Positions 1-9,594 of a DNA stretch of 57,770 bases are shown here, one piece after another. The stretch lies in NCBI RefSeq assembly GCF_017356265.1, contig NZ_JAFNAW010000020.1:1-57770 (forward strand), written 5' to 3'. Each line of letters begins with the position of its first letter. The first letter of the stretch is position 1. A program made the translations under genes and the position numbers. Source of the DNA: Paracoccus fontiphilus. GTDB lineage: Bacteria; Pseudomonadota; Alphaproteobacteria; Rhodobacterales; Rhodobacteraceae. The notes under the pieces are model-generated. The model made no database searches and had not been told where the DNA came from. It saw nothing but the letters and a program-made list of their open reading frames with translations.

Positions 1-270
1 CGCCGGTCCTGGGCCGCCGCGCGGCGGGATGCCCGCGCCCATCGCTCGCCCAACGCCGGCTGGCCCGAGGCCGCGATGGCGGGCGCCCTGCACGTCCGCC
101 TGTCGGGGCCGCGTGTCTACGCCGACCGGGTCGCGGACGAGCCCTGGCTGAACGGCAGCGCCCGCGATCCCGGTGCCGCCGACCTGGACCGGGCGCTTGC
201 CATATATAGACGCGCGGTGCTGCTTGCGGGGCTGGTCCTTGCAGTTCTTGTTCTTGTCAGACCTTGGTGA
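1..270 (+). CDS. cobD: Adenosylcobinamide-phosphate synthase CobD/CbiB (C-terminal part)
   Basis: This is the C-terminal 89 codons of a gene cut by the left window edge; the frame is open from base 1. The peptide begins RRSWAAARRDARAHRSPNAG and continues WPEAAMAGALHVRLSGPRVY, which matches the conserved end of CobD/CbiB. That family is an inner-membrane protein that attaches aminopropanol phosphate to adenosylcobyric acid in cobalamin synthesis. A hydrophobic stretch (AVLLAGLVLAVLVLV) ends the protein, consistent with the last membrane helix. The gene converges with the transglutaminase-like gene and overlaps its 3' end by 14 nt. The assignment rests on a partial protein, but the SPNAGWPEAAMAG block is distinctive. 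Confidence 0.85.
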   Translation, partial: RRSWAAARRDARAHRSPNAGWPEAAMAGALHVRLSGPRVYADRVADEPWLNGSARDPGAADLDRALAIYRRAVLLAGLVLAVLVLVRPW

Positions 271-1033
271 CCTTGACCGTCTGCGTCTGCAGTTCCGTCG
301 CCGTCATCGTCGTCAGGAAGGCCACGTCGACCGCGTCGCGCCCCACGGCAATCAGCGCCATCTCGTCCGCCGCGGCCATGCCCGTGGGGTCGATCAGGTG
401 CCAGGTGCCATCCAGGTAAACCTCGGCCACGGCATGGAAGTCGGGCGGATCAACCCTGGGCGCGAAGACGCTGGCGATGCGGGCGGGGATCTGGGCGGCC
501 CGGCAAAGCGCGATCATCAGGTGGGCATAATCGCGGCAGACCCCGCGCCGTTCCAGAAAGGTATCCGCCGCCGTGGTCGAAGACGTGCTGACGCCCGACA
601 CATAGTCCAGCCGCTGCTCGATCCAGTCGCGGATCGCCAGGACCTTGGCGCCGCCCGCCGTGTCGCCGAACCGCTGGTTCACGAAGGGCACGAAGCGTTC
701 GGCCTGGCAATAGCGCGAGGGCAGCAGATAGCGCAGCGCGTCGCCCGACATCTGGTCAACCTCCAGCGCGGCCATGCGCTCGAACACGGGGCGGGGACGC
801 GTCACCACCACATCGGCGGAATAGGAACAGCGCAGGTCCTCGGCGGCGCGGATGATGATCTTTTCGCCGATGCCCTCCTCGCCGGGAACGCGGGCCAGAT
901 GCTCGACCGGGCCGAAGTCGATGCGGGCGTTGCTGATTTCCTGCCCGAAGGCGCCGGCGGCCTCGACCGCAAGGATGGCCGGCCCCGGCGTCAGGAGCTT
1001 GTAGTGAAGTTCGACCTCGACCCGTATCCGCAT
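257..1033 (-). CDS. Transglutaminase-like cysteine protease family protein
   Basis: A 258-residue protein with a transglutaminase-like core. The catalytic triad is visible: Cys166 in RRGVCRDYAH, His200 in FHAVAEVY and Asp215 in LIDPTG. The N-terminal ~80 residues (MRIRVEVELHYKL) look like the beta-rich bacterial transglutaminase N-terminal region often found before this domain. Members act as cysteine proteases or amidases in bacteria; the substrate is unknown. The frame is open further upstream, but that would run into tex, so the ATG at 1033 was chosen; it leaves a 73-nt gap to tex. No signal peptide is seen, so it is probably cytoplasmic. Confidence 0.85.
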   Translation of the reverse strand: MRIRVEVELHYKLLTPGPAILAVEAAGAFGQEISNARIDFGPVEHLARVPGEEGIGEKIIIRAAEDLRCSYSADVVVTRPRPVFERMAALEVDQMSGDALRYLLPSRYCQAERFVPFVNQRFGDTAGGAKVLAIRDWIEQRLDYVSGVSTSSTTAADTFLERRGVCRDYAHLMIALCRAAQIPARIASVFAPRVDPPDFHAVAEVYLDGTWHLIDPTGMAAADEMALIAVGRDAVDVAFLTTMTATELQTQTVKVTKV

Positions 1034-1106
1034 TCCTGCCGCCCCCGCTTGTGTCGGTCTGGAACGGCGCAGGGGCGCCATCGGGTCCGTTCCGGCGAAA
1101 AGATCG

Positions 1107-3410
1107 CTACTTGCGGCGCATCGCTTCGGCCAGGGCTGCCCCGAAACCGCCCTGCCCGCCTGTTTCGGGGGCAGAACTGGCCTGGCGCGGACCCGCCTTC
1201 CCCTGAGCCTTGGGTGCGGGCTTCGCAGCCTCGGCATCGGACCGCATGGTCAGGCCGATGCGCTTGCGCGGCACGTCCACCTCGGTCACGCGGACGCGGA
1301 CCACGTCGCCGACCTTGACCACCTCGTTCGGGTCCTTGACGAAGCGGTTGGCAAGCTGGCTGACATGGACCAGCCCGTCCTGATGAACGCCGATGTCCAC
1401 AAAGGCGCCGAAGGCCGCGACATTGGTGACGGTGCCTTCCAGCATCATGCCGGGTTTCAGGTCGGTGATCTCGTTCACCCCTTCGGCAAAGCTGGCGGTG
1501 ACGAAGGACGGGCGCGGGTCGCGGCCGGGCTTTTCCAGTTCGGACAGGATGTCGCGAATGGTGGGCAGGCCGAAATGCTCGTCCACGAACTGCTCGGCCC
1601 GGACGGATTTCAGCGCCGCGCCGTCGCCCATGATCGCGCGGATGTCGCGCCCGCAGGCAGCCACGATCTTGCGCGCGACGCCATAAGCCTCGGGGTGGAC
1701 GGCCGAGGCGTCCAGCGGCTCCTTGCCGCCGGCAATGCGCAGGAAGCCCGCGCATTGCTCGAAGGCGCGCGGACCAAGGCCCGCCACCTTCTTCAGCGCC
1801 GCGCGGGAGGGGAAGGCGCCGTTTTCATCGCGCCAGGCCACGATGTTCTGCGCCAGCGAGGGGCCAAGCCCCGCCACATGGGCCAGCAGCGGCGCGGATG
1901 CGGTGTTCAGGTCCACGCCCACGGCGTTCACGGCATCCTCGACCACGGCCTCCAGCGTCTTGGCAAGCTGCCGCTGGTCCACGTCGTGCTGGTACTGGCC
2001 GACGCCGATGGATTCGGGCGGCACCTTGACCAGTTCCGCCAACGGATCCTGCAGGCGCCGGGCGATGGACACCGCGCCGCGCAGCGACACGTCAAGCCCC
2101 GGAAATTCCTTCGCGGCCAGTTCGGACGCCGAATAGACCGAGGCCCCGGCCTCGCTGACGATCACCTTGGTCGGTGCCTTCGCGCCCTTGGGCAGGCGCT
2201 TCAGCACCTCGGCCACCAGACGTTCGGTTTCGCGGCTGGCGGTGCCGTTGCCGATGGCGATCAGGTCGGCGCCATGGCGGGCGATCAGCGTCAGAAGCGT
2301 GGCCTCGGCCCCGCGCAGGTCGTTCTTGGGCTGGAAGGGATAGATCGTGGCGGTGTCCAGCAGCTTGCCCGTGGCATCCACCACCGCGATCTTGCAGCCG
2401 GTGCGGATGCCCGGATCGATGCCCAGCGTCACCCGCGCCCCGGCGGGGGCTGCCAGCAGCAGGTCGCGCAGGTTGCGGCCGAAGACGCGGATCGCCTCGT
2501 CATGGGCGCGTTTGCGCAATTCGGTCAGCAGGTCGATATACATCGTGTTCGACAGCCGCACCCGCCAGGTCCAGCCCGCCACCTGCCGCAGCCACTGGTC
2601 GCCTGGACCGCTGCCCAGGGTTCCAAGCGCCCGCGCGACAATCCCTTCTGCCCGCTGCGCGCCCGTCTCGGGGTCGGGCGAGATGTCGATGGTGACGATT
2701 TCCTCTTTCGCGGCCCGCAGGATCGCCAGGGCACGGTGCCCGGGGATGGCCGACCATTTCTCGCGATGGTCGAAATAGTCGCTGAACTTGGCGCCCGCCT
2801 GTTCCTTACCCGCGATCAGCCTGGCCGCGATGAAGGCCTCGTTGCGCATGAAGTCACGCAGGTTGCCCAGAAGCGAGGCGTTCTCCGACAGTTCCTCGAC
2901 CAGGATGTCCCGCGCCCCGTCCAGGGCGGCCTTCGTGTCCGGCACCGCGCCCGACAGATAGCCTGCCGCAAGCGTCAGCGGATCGGCGGCCCGCTTGTCC
3001 TGGATCGCCCGCAGCAGCGGCTCCAGCCCGTTCTCGCGCGCGATCATCGCCTTGGTGCGCCGCTTGGGCTTGAAGGGCAGGTAGATGTCCTCAAGCGCCG
3101 CCTTTGTTTCCGCCCCCGCGATCGCGCGGGCCAGGTCGTCGGTCAGCTTGCCCTGGTCCTTGATCGAGTTCAGGATCGCCGCCCGTCTCGCCTCCATCTC
3201 GCGCAGATAGGCCAGCCGTTCGGCCAGCGTGCGCAATTGCGTGTCGTCAAGCCCGCCCGTCGCCTCTTTCCGGTAGCGGGCGACGAAGGGCACGGTCGCG
3301 CCGCCGTCCAGCAGTTCCGCCGCCGCCGAAACTTGCGCCGGCGTGGCGTTGATCTCACCGGCGATGGTGCGGGCGATACGGGCGGCTGTGTCCATGGTCT
3401 TCTCCGGCAA
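1107..3410 (-). CDS. tex: Tex, S1 RNA-binding transcription accessory protein
   Basis: A 767-residue protein of usual Tex length. Domains in order are an N-terminal helical region, a YqgF/RNase H-like domain around residues 330-460 ([16 protein letters not shown]), helix-hairpin-helix repeats around 490-560 ([19 protein letters not shown]), and a C-terminal S1 domain around 640-710 ([20 protein letters not shown]). It ends in a low-complexity Ala/Pro/Lys/Gly tail. Tex binds nucleic acid and RNA polymerase and influences transcription elongation. A second in-frame ATG six codons in (MDTAARIA) could be the true start. The gene is divergent from the Old Yellow Enzyme gene, with 119 nt between the chosen starts. 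Confidence 0.95.
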   Translation of the reverse strand: MPEKTMDTAARIARTIAGEINATPAQVSAAAELLDGGATVPFVARYRKEATGGLDDTQLRTLAERLAYLREMEARRAAILNSIKDQGKLTDDLARAIAGAETKAALEDIYLPFKPKRRTKAMIARENGLEPLLRAIQDKRAADPLTLAAGYLSGAVPDTKAALDGARDILVEELSENASLLGNLRDFMRNEAFIAARLIAGKEQAGAKFSDYFDHREKWSAIPGHRALAILRAAKEEIVTIDISPDPETGAQRAEGIVARALGTLGSGPGDQWLRQVAGWTWRVRLSNTMYIDLLTELRKRAHDEAIRVFGRNLRDLLLAAPAGARVTLGIDPGIRTGCKIAVVDATGKLLDTATIYPFQPKNDLRGAEATLLTLIARHGADLIAIGNGTASRETERLVAEVLKRLPKGAKAPTKVIVSEAGASVYSASELAAKEFPGLDVSLRGAVSIARRLQDPLAELVKVPPESIGVGQYQHDVDQRQLAKTLEAVVEDAVNAVGVDLNTASAPLLAHVAGLGPSLAQNIVAWRDENGAFPSRAALKKVAGLGPRAFEQCAGFLRIAGGKEPLDASAVHPEAYGVARKIVAACGRDIRAIMGDGAALKSVRAEQFVDEHFGLPTIRDILSELEKPGRDPRPSFVTASFAEGVNEITDLKPGMMLEGTVTNVAAFGAFVDIGVHQDGLVHVSQLANRFVKDPNEVVKVGDVVRVRVTEVDVPRKRIGLTMRSDAEAAKPAPKAQGKAGPRQASSAPETGGQGGFGAALAEAMRRK

Positions 3411-3529
3411 ACGGAAGCCGGTTTTAACCGGACGCGGCGCTCAGGCCAAGGCCGACATGCGCCGCCTGCATGTTGACAGCGCGATGTGCCATGCACAGTT
3501 GCAGGTCATGCAAACTGAAAGGACCTTTC

Positions 3530-4588
3530 ATGCCGACGCTTTTTGACCCGCTTCAGATCGGAGCCCTGACGCTTCGCAACCGCATCGTAATGGCGCCGCT
3601 GACCCGTGCCCGCGCAGGGGCGGACCGCGTGCCCAACGCGATGATGGCCGAATACTACGCGCAGCGCGCCAGCGCCGGGCTTATCCTGTCGGAAGCAACC
3701 AGCGTCACCCCGATGGGCGTGGGCTATGCCGACACGCCGGGCATCTGGAACGATGCGCAGGTCGAGGGCTGGAAGCAGGTCACGAAGGCCGTGCATGACG
3801 CGGGCGGGCTGATCTTCCTGCAACTGTGGCACGTCGGGCGCATTTCCGACCCGATGTTCCTCGACGGGCAACTGCCGGTCGCACCCAGCGCCATCCGCCC
3901 CGAGGGCACCGTCAGCCTGGTTCGCCCGAAGAAGGCCTATGAAACCCCCCGCGCCCTTGAGACCGACGAGATTGCCGGCATTGTCGAGGCCTATCGCCAG
4001 GGCGCCGAGAACGCCAAGCGCGCAGGCTTCGACGGGGTCGAGATCCACGCCGCGAATGGTTACCTGATCGACCAGTTCCTGCAGGACGGCAGCAACAAGC
4101 GGACCGACCGTTATGGCGGGTCCATCGAAAACCGCACGCGGTTCCTGAACGAGATCACGGATGCCGTCATCGGCGTCTGGGGCGCGGATCGCGTGGGCCT
4201 GCACCTGGCCCCGCGCGGCGACAGCCACAGCATGGGCGACAGCAATCCCAAGGCCCTGTTCACGCATGTGGCGCGGCAGATGCGCGACCGCGGGCTGGCC
4301 TTCCTCTGCCTGCGCGAATACCTCGGGCCCGACAGCCTGCTGGACGACATCAAGGCAGCCTTCGGCGGCGTGGTCATCGCGAACGAACAGCTTACCCGCG
4401 AAAGCGCCGAGGATCTGCTTCGCACCGGCCGGGCGGACGCCGCGGCCTTCGGCAAGGACTTCATCGCCACGCCCGACCTGCCCCGCCGCTTCCGCGAGGA
4501 TCTGGCGCTGAACCAGCAGAACCCCGCAACCTTCTATGGCAGCGGCCCCGAGGGGTATGTGGACTACCCCGTCGCCGAAGACGCGTGA
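3530..4588 (+). CDS. Old Yellow Enzyme family NADH:flavin oxidoreductase / alkene reductase
   Basis: A 352-residue FMN-dependent TIM barrel of the OYE family. It starts MPTLFDPLQIGALTLRNRIV, and has MAPLTRARA, the HxxN substrate-binding pair in VEIHAANGYLIDQFL, and the family block RTDRYGGSIENRTRF. Such enzymes reduce activated alkenes, nitro groups or N-ethylmaleimide with NAD(P)H. The ATG at 3530 was chosen because it has an AAAGGA ribosome site and matches the family N-terminus; the open frame extends 20 codons further but looks non-coding there. The gene is monocistronic and converges on cobS with a strong hairpin between. The exact substrate cannot be read from the sequence. Confidence 0.93.
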   Translation: MPTLFDPLQIGALTLRNRIVMAPLTRARAGADRVPNAMMAEYYAQRASAGLILSEATSVTPMGVGYADTPGIWNDAQVEGWKQVTKAVHDAGGLIFLQLWHVGRISDPMFLDGQLPVAPSAIRPEGTVSLVRPKKAYETPRALETDEIAGIVEAYRQGAENAKRAGFDGVEIHAANGYLIDQFLQDGSNKRTDRYGGSIENRTRFLNEITDAVIGVWGADRVGLHLAPRGDSHSMGDSNPKALFTHVARQMRDRGLAFLCLREYLGPDSLLDDIKAAFGGVVIANEQLTRESAEDLLRTGRADAAAFGKDFIATPDLPRRFREDLALNQQNPATFYGSGPEGYVDYPVAEDA

Positions 4589-4598
4589 CCTGACGACG

Positions 4599-4621
4599 GG
4601 GCGGGCCGATCCGGCCCGCCC
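4599..4621. terminator. Bidirectional hairpin between OYE gene and cobS
   Basis: A 9-10 bp perfect stem, GGGCGGGCC / GGCCCGCCC with a loop of about 3-5 nt, fills the 39-nt gap between two convergent stop codons. It lacks a clear T-run, so termination efficiency is uncertain; position and symmetry suggest it serves both genes. Confidence 0.6.
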
Positions 4622-4627
4622 TTCGCC

Positions 4628-5602
4628 TTACCTGGCCTTCGCGGCGGCGCTTTCCGGCAGTTCCTCGTCGAACAGGCGCTGGTAGAACTCGGCCACCGTC
4701 TGCCGCTCCAGCTCGTCGCACTTGTTCAGGAAGGTCAGGCGGAAGGCATAGCCGATGTTGTTGCCGAAGATGCGCGCGTTCTGCGCCCAGGCAATCACCG
4801 TGCGCGGCGACATGACGGTGGACAGATCGCCCTGCATGAAGGCCGTCCGCGTCAGGTCCGCCAGCGTCACCATCTGGCCGATGATCTTGCGGCCCTTCTC
4901 GGTGTTGTAGGTCGGGTTCTTGGCCAGCACGATGGCGGCCTCGGCGTCATGCGACAGGTAGTTCAGCGTGGAAACCAGCGACCAGCGGTCCATCTGGCCC
5001 TGGTTGATCTGCTGGGTGCCGTGGTACAGGCCGGTCGTGTCACCCAGGCCCACGGTGTTGGCGGTGGCGAACAGGCGGAAATAGGGGTTCGGCGTGATGA
5101 CCTCGTTCTGGTCCAGCAGCGTCAGCTTGCCGTCGGTTTCCAGAACGCGCTGGATCACGAACATCACGTCCGCGCGGCCCGCGTCGTATTCGTCGAAGAC
5201 GATGGCGGTCGGGTTGCGCAGCGCCCAGGGCAGGATGCCTTCGTGGAAGACCGTGACCTGCTTGCCATCGACCAGCTTGATCGCGTCCTTGCCGATCAGG
5301 TCGATGCGCGACACATGGCTGTCGAGGTTCACGCGTACGCAAGGCCAGTTCAGCCGGGCGGCCACCTGCTCGATATGCGTCGATTTCCCGGTGCCGTGAT
5401 AGCCCTGGATCATGACCCGGCGGTTATAGGCGAAGCCCGCCAGAATCGCCATGGTGGTGTCGGGGTCGAACTTGTAGGTGCTGTCGATCTCGGGGACACG
5501 GTCGGACCGTTCGGCGAAGCCCTTGACCTTCATGTCGCTGTCCAGACCGAACACCTCGCGCAGGTCGATCTCTTCGGTGGGTTTGGCGTTCATGTCCAGC
5601 AT
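4628..5602 (-). CDS. cobS: Cobaltochelatase AAA+ subunit CobS
   Basis: A 324-residue AAA+ ATPase matching CobS, the MoxR-like motor subunit of the aerobic cobaltochelatase (CobN-CobS-CobT) that inserts cobalt into hydrogenobyrinic acid a,c-diamide. Walker A is GYHGTGKST at about residues 67-75 and Walker B is IVFDEYD at about 134-140. The N-terminus ([30 protein letters not shown]) is typical of CobS. The ATG at 5602 ([11 protein letters not shown]) was chosen; ATG 5593 is an alternative. The longer upstream open frame runs over the divergent sigma-like gene and is not coding. The usual partner cobT is not adjacent: an Old Yellow Enzyme gene lies downstream instead. Confidence 0.94.
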   Translation of the reverse strand: MLDMNAKPTEEIDLREVFGLDSDMKVKGFAERSDRVPEIDSTYKFDPDTTMAILAGFAYNRRVMIQGYHGTGKSTHIEQVAARLNWPCVRVNLDSHVSRIDLIGKDAIKLVDGKQVTVFHEGILPWALRNPTAIVFDEYDAGRADVMFVIQRVLETDGKLTLLDQNEVITPNPYFRLFATANTVGLGDTTGLYHGTQQINQGQMDRWSLVSTLNYLSHDAEAAIVLAKNPTYNTEKGRKIIGQMVTLADLTRTAFMQGDLSTVMSPRTVIAWAQNARIFGNNIGYAFRLTFLNKCDELERQTVAEFYQRLFDEELPESAAAKAR

Positions 5603-5728
5603 TGTCGGCACCTTTCCTCGCATCGCCCGCCTTGATCGCGCATAAGTCCGCCGCGCGCAAGCCGGGCCTGCGTTGACGGGGCCGGACGGGCTGCTAAGTT
5701 GGCCGCGCAACCGAAAGAGGATCACCTG

Positions 5729-6499
5729 TTGCCGGACGCCCGTGGAACCATGCTGCAGGATCAGATCGGGCGCGTGGCGCAGGGCGATCGCCATGCCTTC
5801 GACGAATTGTACCAGGCGACCTCGGCCAGGCTGAACGCGGTGTGCCTGTCCGTGCTGCGCGACCGTCGGGAAGCCGAGGAAGTGCTGGAGCAGGTCTATA
5901 TCGACATCTGGAAGACCGCCCGCGATTTCGCCGGGACCGGGCTGTCGCCGGCCACCTGGCTTGTCACCGTCGCGCGCGACCGCGCGATCCAGCGATCGGG
6001 GACGACCGGCCCCGCCCTGCCGGCCACGGGCGATGTGACCCATCCGGCCAGGGCGGTTCGCTCGGCCTATCTGCAAGGCATGAGCCTGGCCGAGTTTTCG
6101 GACCGGGCCGGCATTCCCGCTGACGCCGCGCGGCAACGCCTGCACGAGGGTTTCGCGGCCCTGGGCGCGTCCGAAGGCGACGACTTGCTGGCGGCCGAAC
6201 TGGCCTTGGGCATGGCAGGGGGGACCGACGCCGCGGCAACCTCCCGCCTTGCCGCCGATCCCGCCTTCGCAAGGCAGGTGCGCGACTGGCAGGAACGGCT
6301 GGCCTTGTTCGCGGACGACCTGACCCCGGTGATGGCCCCCGCCCGCGCGCGGCAAAGGATACGCGAAAGCCTGGGGCACGGGACGGCGCCCCTGTCCGTC
6401 GATCCGCTGGAGCGGACGCCCTGGTGGCGCGGCACGGGCGGGATCGTGATCGCGATCCTGCTGGCGACGGCCCTGGGTTGGTACCTGTGGACGAGCTGA
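5729..6499 (+). CDS. Single-chain ECF sigma / RskA-like anti-sigma fusion, membrane anchored
   Basis: A 256-residue protein. Residues ~10-90 resemble sigma-70 region 2 of SigK-type ECF factors ([35 protein letters not shown]). Residues ~110-145 look like a shortened region 4 helix-turn-helix ([20 protein letters not shown]). Residues ~150-215 match the cytoplasmic anti-sigma part of RskA/ChrR-like proteins ([32 protein letters not shown]). A single hydrophobic helix ([17 protein letters not shown]) ends the protein, so the periplasmic sensing domain of RskA is absent. TTG at 5729 was chosen because an AGAGG site lies 8 nt upstream; ATG 5750 is possible. It is divergent from cobS and converges on ychF. 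The function is inferred from domain resemblance only. Confidence 0.65.
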   Translation: MPDARGTMLQDQIGRVAQGDRHAFDELYQATSARLNAVCLSVLRDRREAEEVLEQVYIDIWKTARDFAGTGLSPATWLVTVARDRAIQRSGTTGPALPATGDVTHPARAVRSAYLQGMSLAEFSDRAGIPADAARQRLHEGFAALGASEGDDLLAAELALGMAGGTDAAATSRLAADPAFARQVRDWQERLALFADDLTPVMAPARARQRIRESLGHGTAPLSVDPLERTPWWRGTGGIVIAILLATALGWYLWTS

Positions 6500-6503
6500 G
6501 GCG

Positions 6504-7601
6504 TCAGGCGTTGAACAGGAAGTGCAGGACGTCGCCGTCCTTGACCTCGTAGGTCTTGCCTTCCACGCGGAACTTGCCCGCCTCGCGCGCACCGACCTCG
6601 CCCTTGTAGGTGACATAATCGTCATAGGCGATGGTTTCGGCGCGGATGAAGCCGCGCTCGAAATCGCCATGGATGACGCCCGCCGCCTGCGGGGCCAGCG
6701 TGCCCTTGTGAATGGTCCAGGCGCGGGCTTCCTTGGGGCCGACGGTAAAATAGGTGTCCAAGCCCAGCAGCTTGTAGCCCTCGCGGATCAGCCGGTCCAG
6801 ACCCGCCTCGTGCAGGCCCATCTCCTCAAGGAACATCGCGGCCTCGTCGGCGGGAAGCTGGCTGATCTCCTCCTCGATCTTGGCCGAGATCACGACATGG
6901 CCGGCACCCTGCGCGCGCGCCATCTCGGCCACGCGGTCCGATTGCGCGTTTCCGGTCGCGGCCTTGTCTTCCTCCACGTTGCAGACGAACAGCACCGGCT
7001 TGGCGGTCAGCAGTTGCAGCATGTCCCAGGCTTTCCGGTCCTCGTCCGCCACGGACACGGTCCGGGCGGGCTTTCCGGATTCCAGCGCGGCCTGCGCCGC
7101 CTTCAGCAGCTTTTCCTGGGCCACGGCGTCCTTGTCCCCGCCCTTCAGCTTGCGCTGGATGTTGGCAAGGCGACGCTCGACCGATTCCAGGTCGGCGATC
7201 ATCAGCTCGGTCTCGATGGTGTCCGCGTCCGCGATGGGATCGACCCGGCCCTCGACATGGGTGACGTCGCCATCCTCGAAGCAGCGCAGGACATGGGCGA
7301 TGGCGTCGACCTCTCGGATATTGGCCAGGAACTGGTTGCCCAGACCCTCGCCCTTGGACGCTCCCTTCACGAGGCCCGCGATGTCCACGAAGGTGATGCG
7401 CGTCGGGATGACCTGCTTGCTGCTGGCGATGGCGGCCAGGGTGTCCAGGCGCGGATCGGGAACCGCGACCTCGCCCACGTTCGGCTCGATGGTGCAGAAC
7501 GGAAAATTCGCGGCCTGCGCAGCCGCCGTTTTCGTCAGCGCGTTGAACAGAGTCGATTTGCCCACGTTCGGCAAGCCGACAATTCCCATGCGAAAGCCCA
7601 T
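6504..7601 (-). CDS. ychF: Redox-responsive ATPase/GTPase YchF (Obg family)
   Basis: A 365-residue protein of standard YchF length. The N-terminal P-loop is [18 protein letters not shown] (residues ~7-24), followed by the IEPNVGEV switch, [19 protein letters not shown], and a coiled-coil insertion around 150-190. The C-terminal TGS domain (residues ~280-365) ends in [12 protein letters not shown]. YchF binds ATP in preference to GTP and associates with ribosomes and stress responses. The gene converges with the sigma/anti-sigma fusion 4 nt away. Confidence 0.97.
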   Translation of the reverse strand: MGFRMGIVGLPNVGKSTLFNALTKTAAAQAANFPFCTIEPNVGEVAVPDPRLDTLAAIASSKQVIPTRITFVDIAGLVKGASKGEGLGNQFLANIREVDAIAHVLRCFEDGDVTHVEGRVDPIADADTIETELMIADLESVERRLANIQRKLKGGDKDAVAQEKLLKAAQAALESGKPARTVSVADEDRKAWDMLQLLTAKPVLFVCNVEEDKAATGNAQSDRVAEMARAQGAGHVVISAKIEEEISQLPADEAAMFLEEMGLHEAGLDRLIREGYKLLGLDTYFTVGPKEARAWTIHKGTLAPQAAGVIHGDFERGFIRAETIAYDDYVTYKGEVGAREAGKFRVEGKTYEVKDGDVLHFLFNA

Positions 7602-7663
7602 GACGCGCCCCTTTTGCCCAAGTCAGGGCGCGTTCTAGGCAAGCCGCCGGGCTTCTGCAAGCG

Positions 7664-8785
7664 TCAGCGGAACAGGACCAGCGATCCGGGCGACCAGGCC
7701 AGCCGGGTCCGCGTGCCGACCTCTTGCACGTCGCGGCCGAAGACGTTGCGCATGGAGATCCGCACGGGCCGCGCCTTGCCGTCTACCGCCGCAGCGCCGT
7801 CCAGGCGCAAGTCGTAATAGGTCATGTCGCCATAATAGACGACCTCGTCGATGGTGGCGCTTGTTTCGCGCGGCTGACTGTGGGTCTGGGCAGGACCGAC
7901 CAGCGTCATGGTTTCGGGGCGGAAGCCGATTGTCGGGCCCGCGTCGTCCGGATTCGCGCGGCTGACCTGCCGATCCGGCAGTTCGACAATGCCAAGTCCC
8001 GGCACCTCGACCGTCACCGTGCCACCCGCCTCGCCCAGGATCTGCGCGGGCAGGAAGTTCATCACGCCGATGAAATCCGCGACCCGGCGGTTGGCGGGAC
8101 GGGCATACAGCGCCTCGGGGCCGTCAAGCTGGGCGATCTCACCCTCGAACATGACGGCGATGCGGTCGGACATGACCAGGGCCTCCTCCTGGTCATGCGT
8201 CACCAGCACGAAGGTGATGCCGACCTGGCGCTGCAGCTTGATCAGTTCGACCTGCATCTGCTCGCGCATCTTGCGGTCCAAGGCCGATAGCGGCTCGTCC
8301 AGAAGCAGCACCTTGGGCTTCAGGATCAGGGCGCGGGCCAGCGCCACCCGCTGACGCTGGCCGCCCGACAAGGCGTGCGCGGCGCGGTTGCCATAACCTC
8401 GCAGGCCAACCATCGCCAACGCCTCCTCGACCAGGGCCGCCTTTTCCGCCTTGCCGCGCGGATCGCGGCGCAACCCGAAGGCCACGTTCTGCGCCACCGT
8501 CAGATGCGGAAAGATGGCGTAGGACTGGAACACCATGTTGGTGGGGCGCTTGTTGGCCGGCACCTCGTCCATGCGCTTCTGGTCGATCAGGATCGCGCCG
8601 TCGGAAATGTCCTCGAACCCGGCGATGGTGCGCAGAAGCGTGGTCTTGCCGCAGCCGGACGGCCCGAGAAGCGAGAAGAACTCGCCCGCGCGGATGGTCA
8701 GGTCGATACCGCGCAGCGCATGGTAATCGCCGTAATGCTTGTGGACGCCGCGACATTCGATCATCGGCTTGCGGTCGTCGGTCAC
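7664..8785 (-). CDS. PotA-like polyamine-type ABC transporter ATP-binding protein
   Basis: A 373-residue ABC ATPase with Walker A GPSGCGKTT, signature [15 protein letters not shown], Walker B VLLLDEPLSALD and the H-loop in VLVTHDQEEAL. A C-terminal TOBE region follows (residues ~270-373). Length and architecture fit PotA, which powers spermidine/putrescine uptake; related importers take other small cations or carboxylates. The GTG start at 8785 overlaps the stop of the upstream permease by 4 nt (GTGA), which supports it over ATG 8764. It is the last gene of a three-gene transporter set; no substrate-binding protein is next to it. Confidence 0.88.
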   Translation of the reverse strand: MTDDRKPMIECRGVHKHYGDYHALRGIDLTIRAGEFFSLLGPSGCGKTTLLRTIAGFEDISDGAILIDQKRMDEVPANKRPTNMVFQSYAIFPHLTVAQNVAFGLRRDPRGKAEKAALVEEALAMVGLRGYGNRAAHALSGGQRQRVALARALILKPKVLLLDEPLSALDRKMREQMQVELIKLQRQVGITFVLVTHDQEEALVMSDRIAVMFEGEIAQLDGPEALYARPANRRVADFIGVMNFLPAQILGEAGGTVTVEVPGLGIVELPDRQVSRANPDDAGPTIGFRPETMTLVGPAQTHSQPRETSATIDEVVYYGDMTYYDLRLDGAAAVDGKARPVRISMRNVFGRDVQEVGTRTRLAWSPGSLVLFR

Positions 8786-9594
8786 AGGAACCCTCCGGTC
8801 GGATTGCCGCCCATGCGGGCATTGCCGCGGCGGCGGAAGTATTCGCCAAGCGCCAGCAGCACGATGGACAGCGCCACCAGCACGGTGCCCAGCGCCATGA
8901 TCATCGGGATCTGCTTGGGGAACCGCAACTGGCTGAAGATGTAGGTGGGCAGCGTCGGCTGGTTGCCCGCGAGGAAGAAGGCGATGATGAATTCGTCCAA
9001 GCTGATGGTGAAGGAAATCAGCAGCGAGGAGATGATCCCCGGCATGACCAGCGGCAGCGTGACCAGACGGAACGCGCTCCACTTCGTCTCGCCCAGGTCA
9101 TAGGCCGCTTCCTCCAGCGACTTGTCCAGGGATGAAAAGGCCGTGGACAGGATCGCGATGGCATAGGGCATGCAGATCAGGACATGGCCCAGGATCACCG
9201 TCAGGATCGACAGTTCCACCCCCGCGCCCAGCAGCACGACCAGCAGCGACATGGCGACGATGATTTCCGGCAGCACCATCGGCAGCAGGATGAAGCCCAT
9301 CATGCCGCCCTTGCCCGGAAACTCGAACCGGGTCGAGGCGCGGGCGGCGAAGATGCCCAGGCATGTCGCCAGGATCGAGGCGCTGACCGCGATGATCAGC
9401 GAATTGGTCAGCGCCGTGCGCAGCGTGGCATTGGCCCACATCTGCGCGAACCAGTCGGTCGTGAAGCCCTGCAACGGAAATGCGATGATCGTGCCCGAGT
9501 TGAACGCGAACAGCGGCAGCAGGATGATCGGCGCATAAAGGAACAGCAGATACAGCAGCGCATAGACCTGCAAGCCGCGCCCCTGCCCCTTCAC
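8782..9594 (-). CDS. PotC-like ABC transporter permease
   Basis: A 270-residue inner-membrane permease with about six hydrophobic segments, starting with VYALLYLLFLYAPIILLPLFAF. The cytoplasmic EAA loop is visible as EEAAYDLGETKWSAFRLVTL followed by PLVMPGI. The FNSGTIIAFPLQGFTTDWF element after helix 1 is typical of PotC proteins. It is coupled at both ends: its ATG overlaps the previous permease stop by 4 nt and its stop overlaps the ATPase GTG by 4 nt. Confidence 0.88.
   Translation of the reverse strand: MKGQGRGLQVYALLYLLFLYAPIILLPLFAFNSGTIIAFPLQGFTTDWFAQMWANATLRTALTNSLIIAVSASILATCLGIFAARASTRFEFPGKGGMMGFILLPMVLPEIIVAMSLLVVLLGAGVELSILTVILGHVLICMPYAIAILSTAFSSLDKSLEEAAYDLGETKWSAFRLVTLPLVMPGIISSLLISFTISLDEFIIAFFLAGNQPTLPTYIFSQLRFPKQIPMIMALGTVLVALSIVLLALGEYFRRRGNARMGGNPTGGFL

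Noticed and set aside
1365..3476. A plus-strand open frame opposite tex
   Set aside because: Shadow of tex; no recognisable domain, while the tex frame has all Tex domains.
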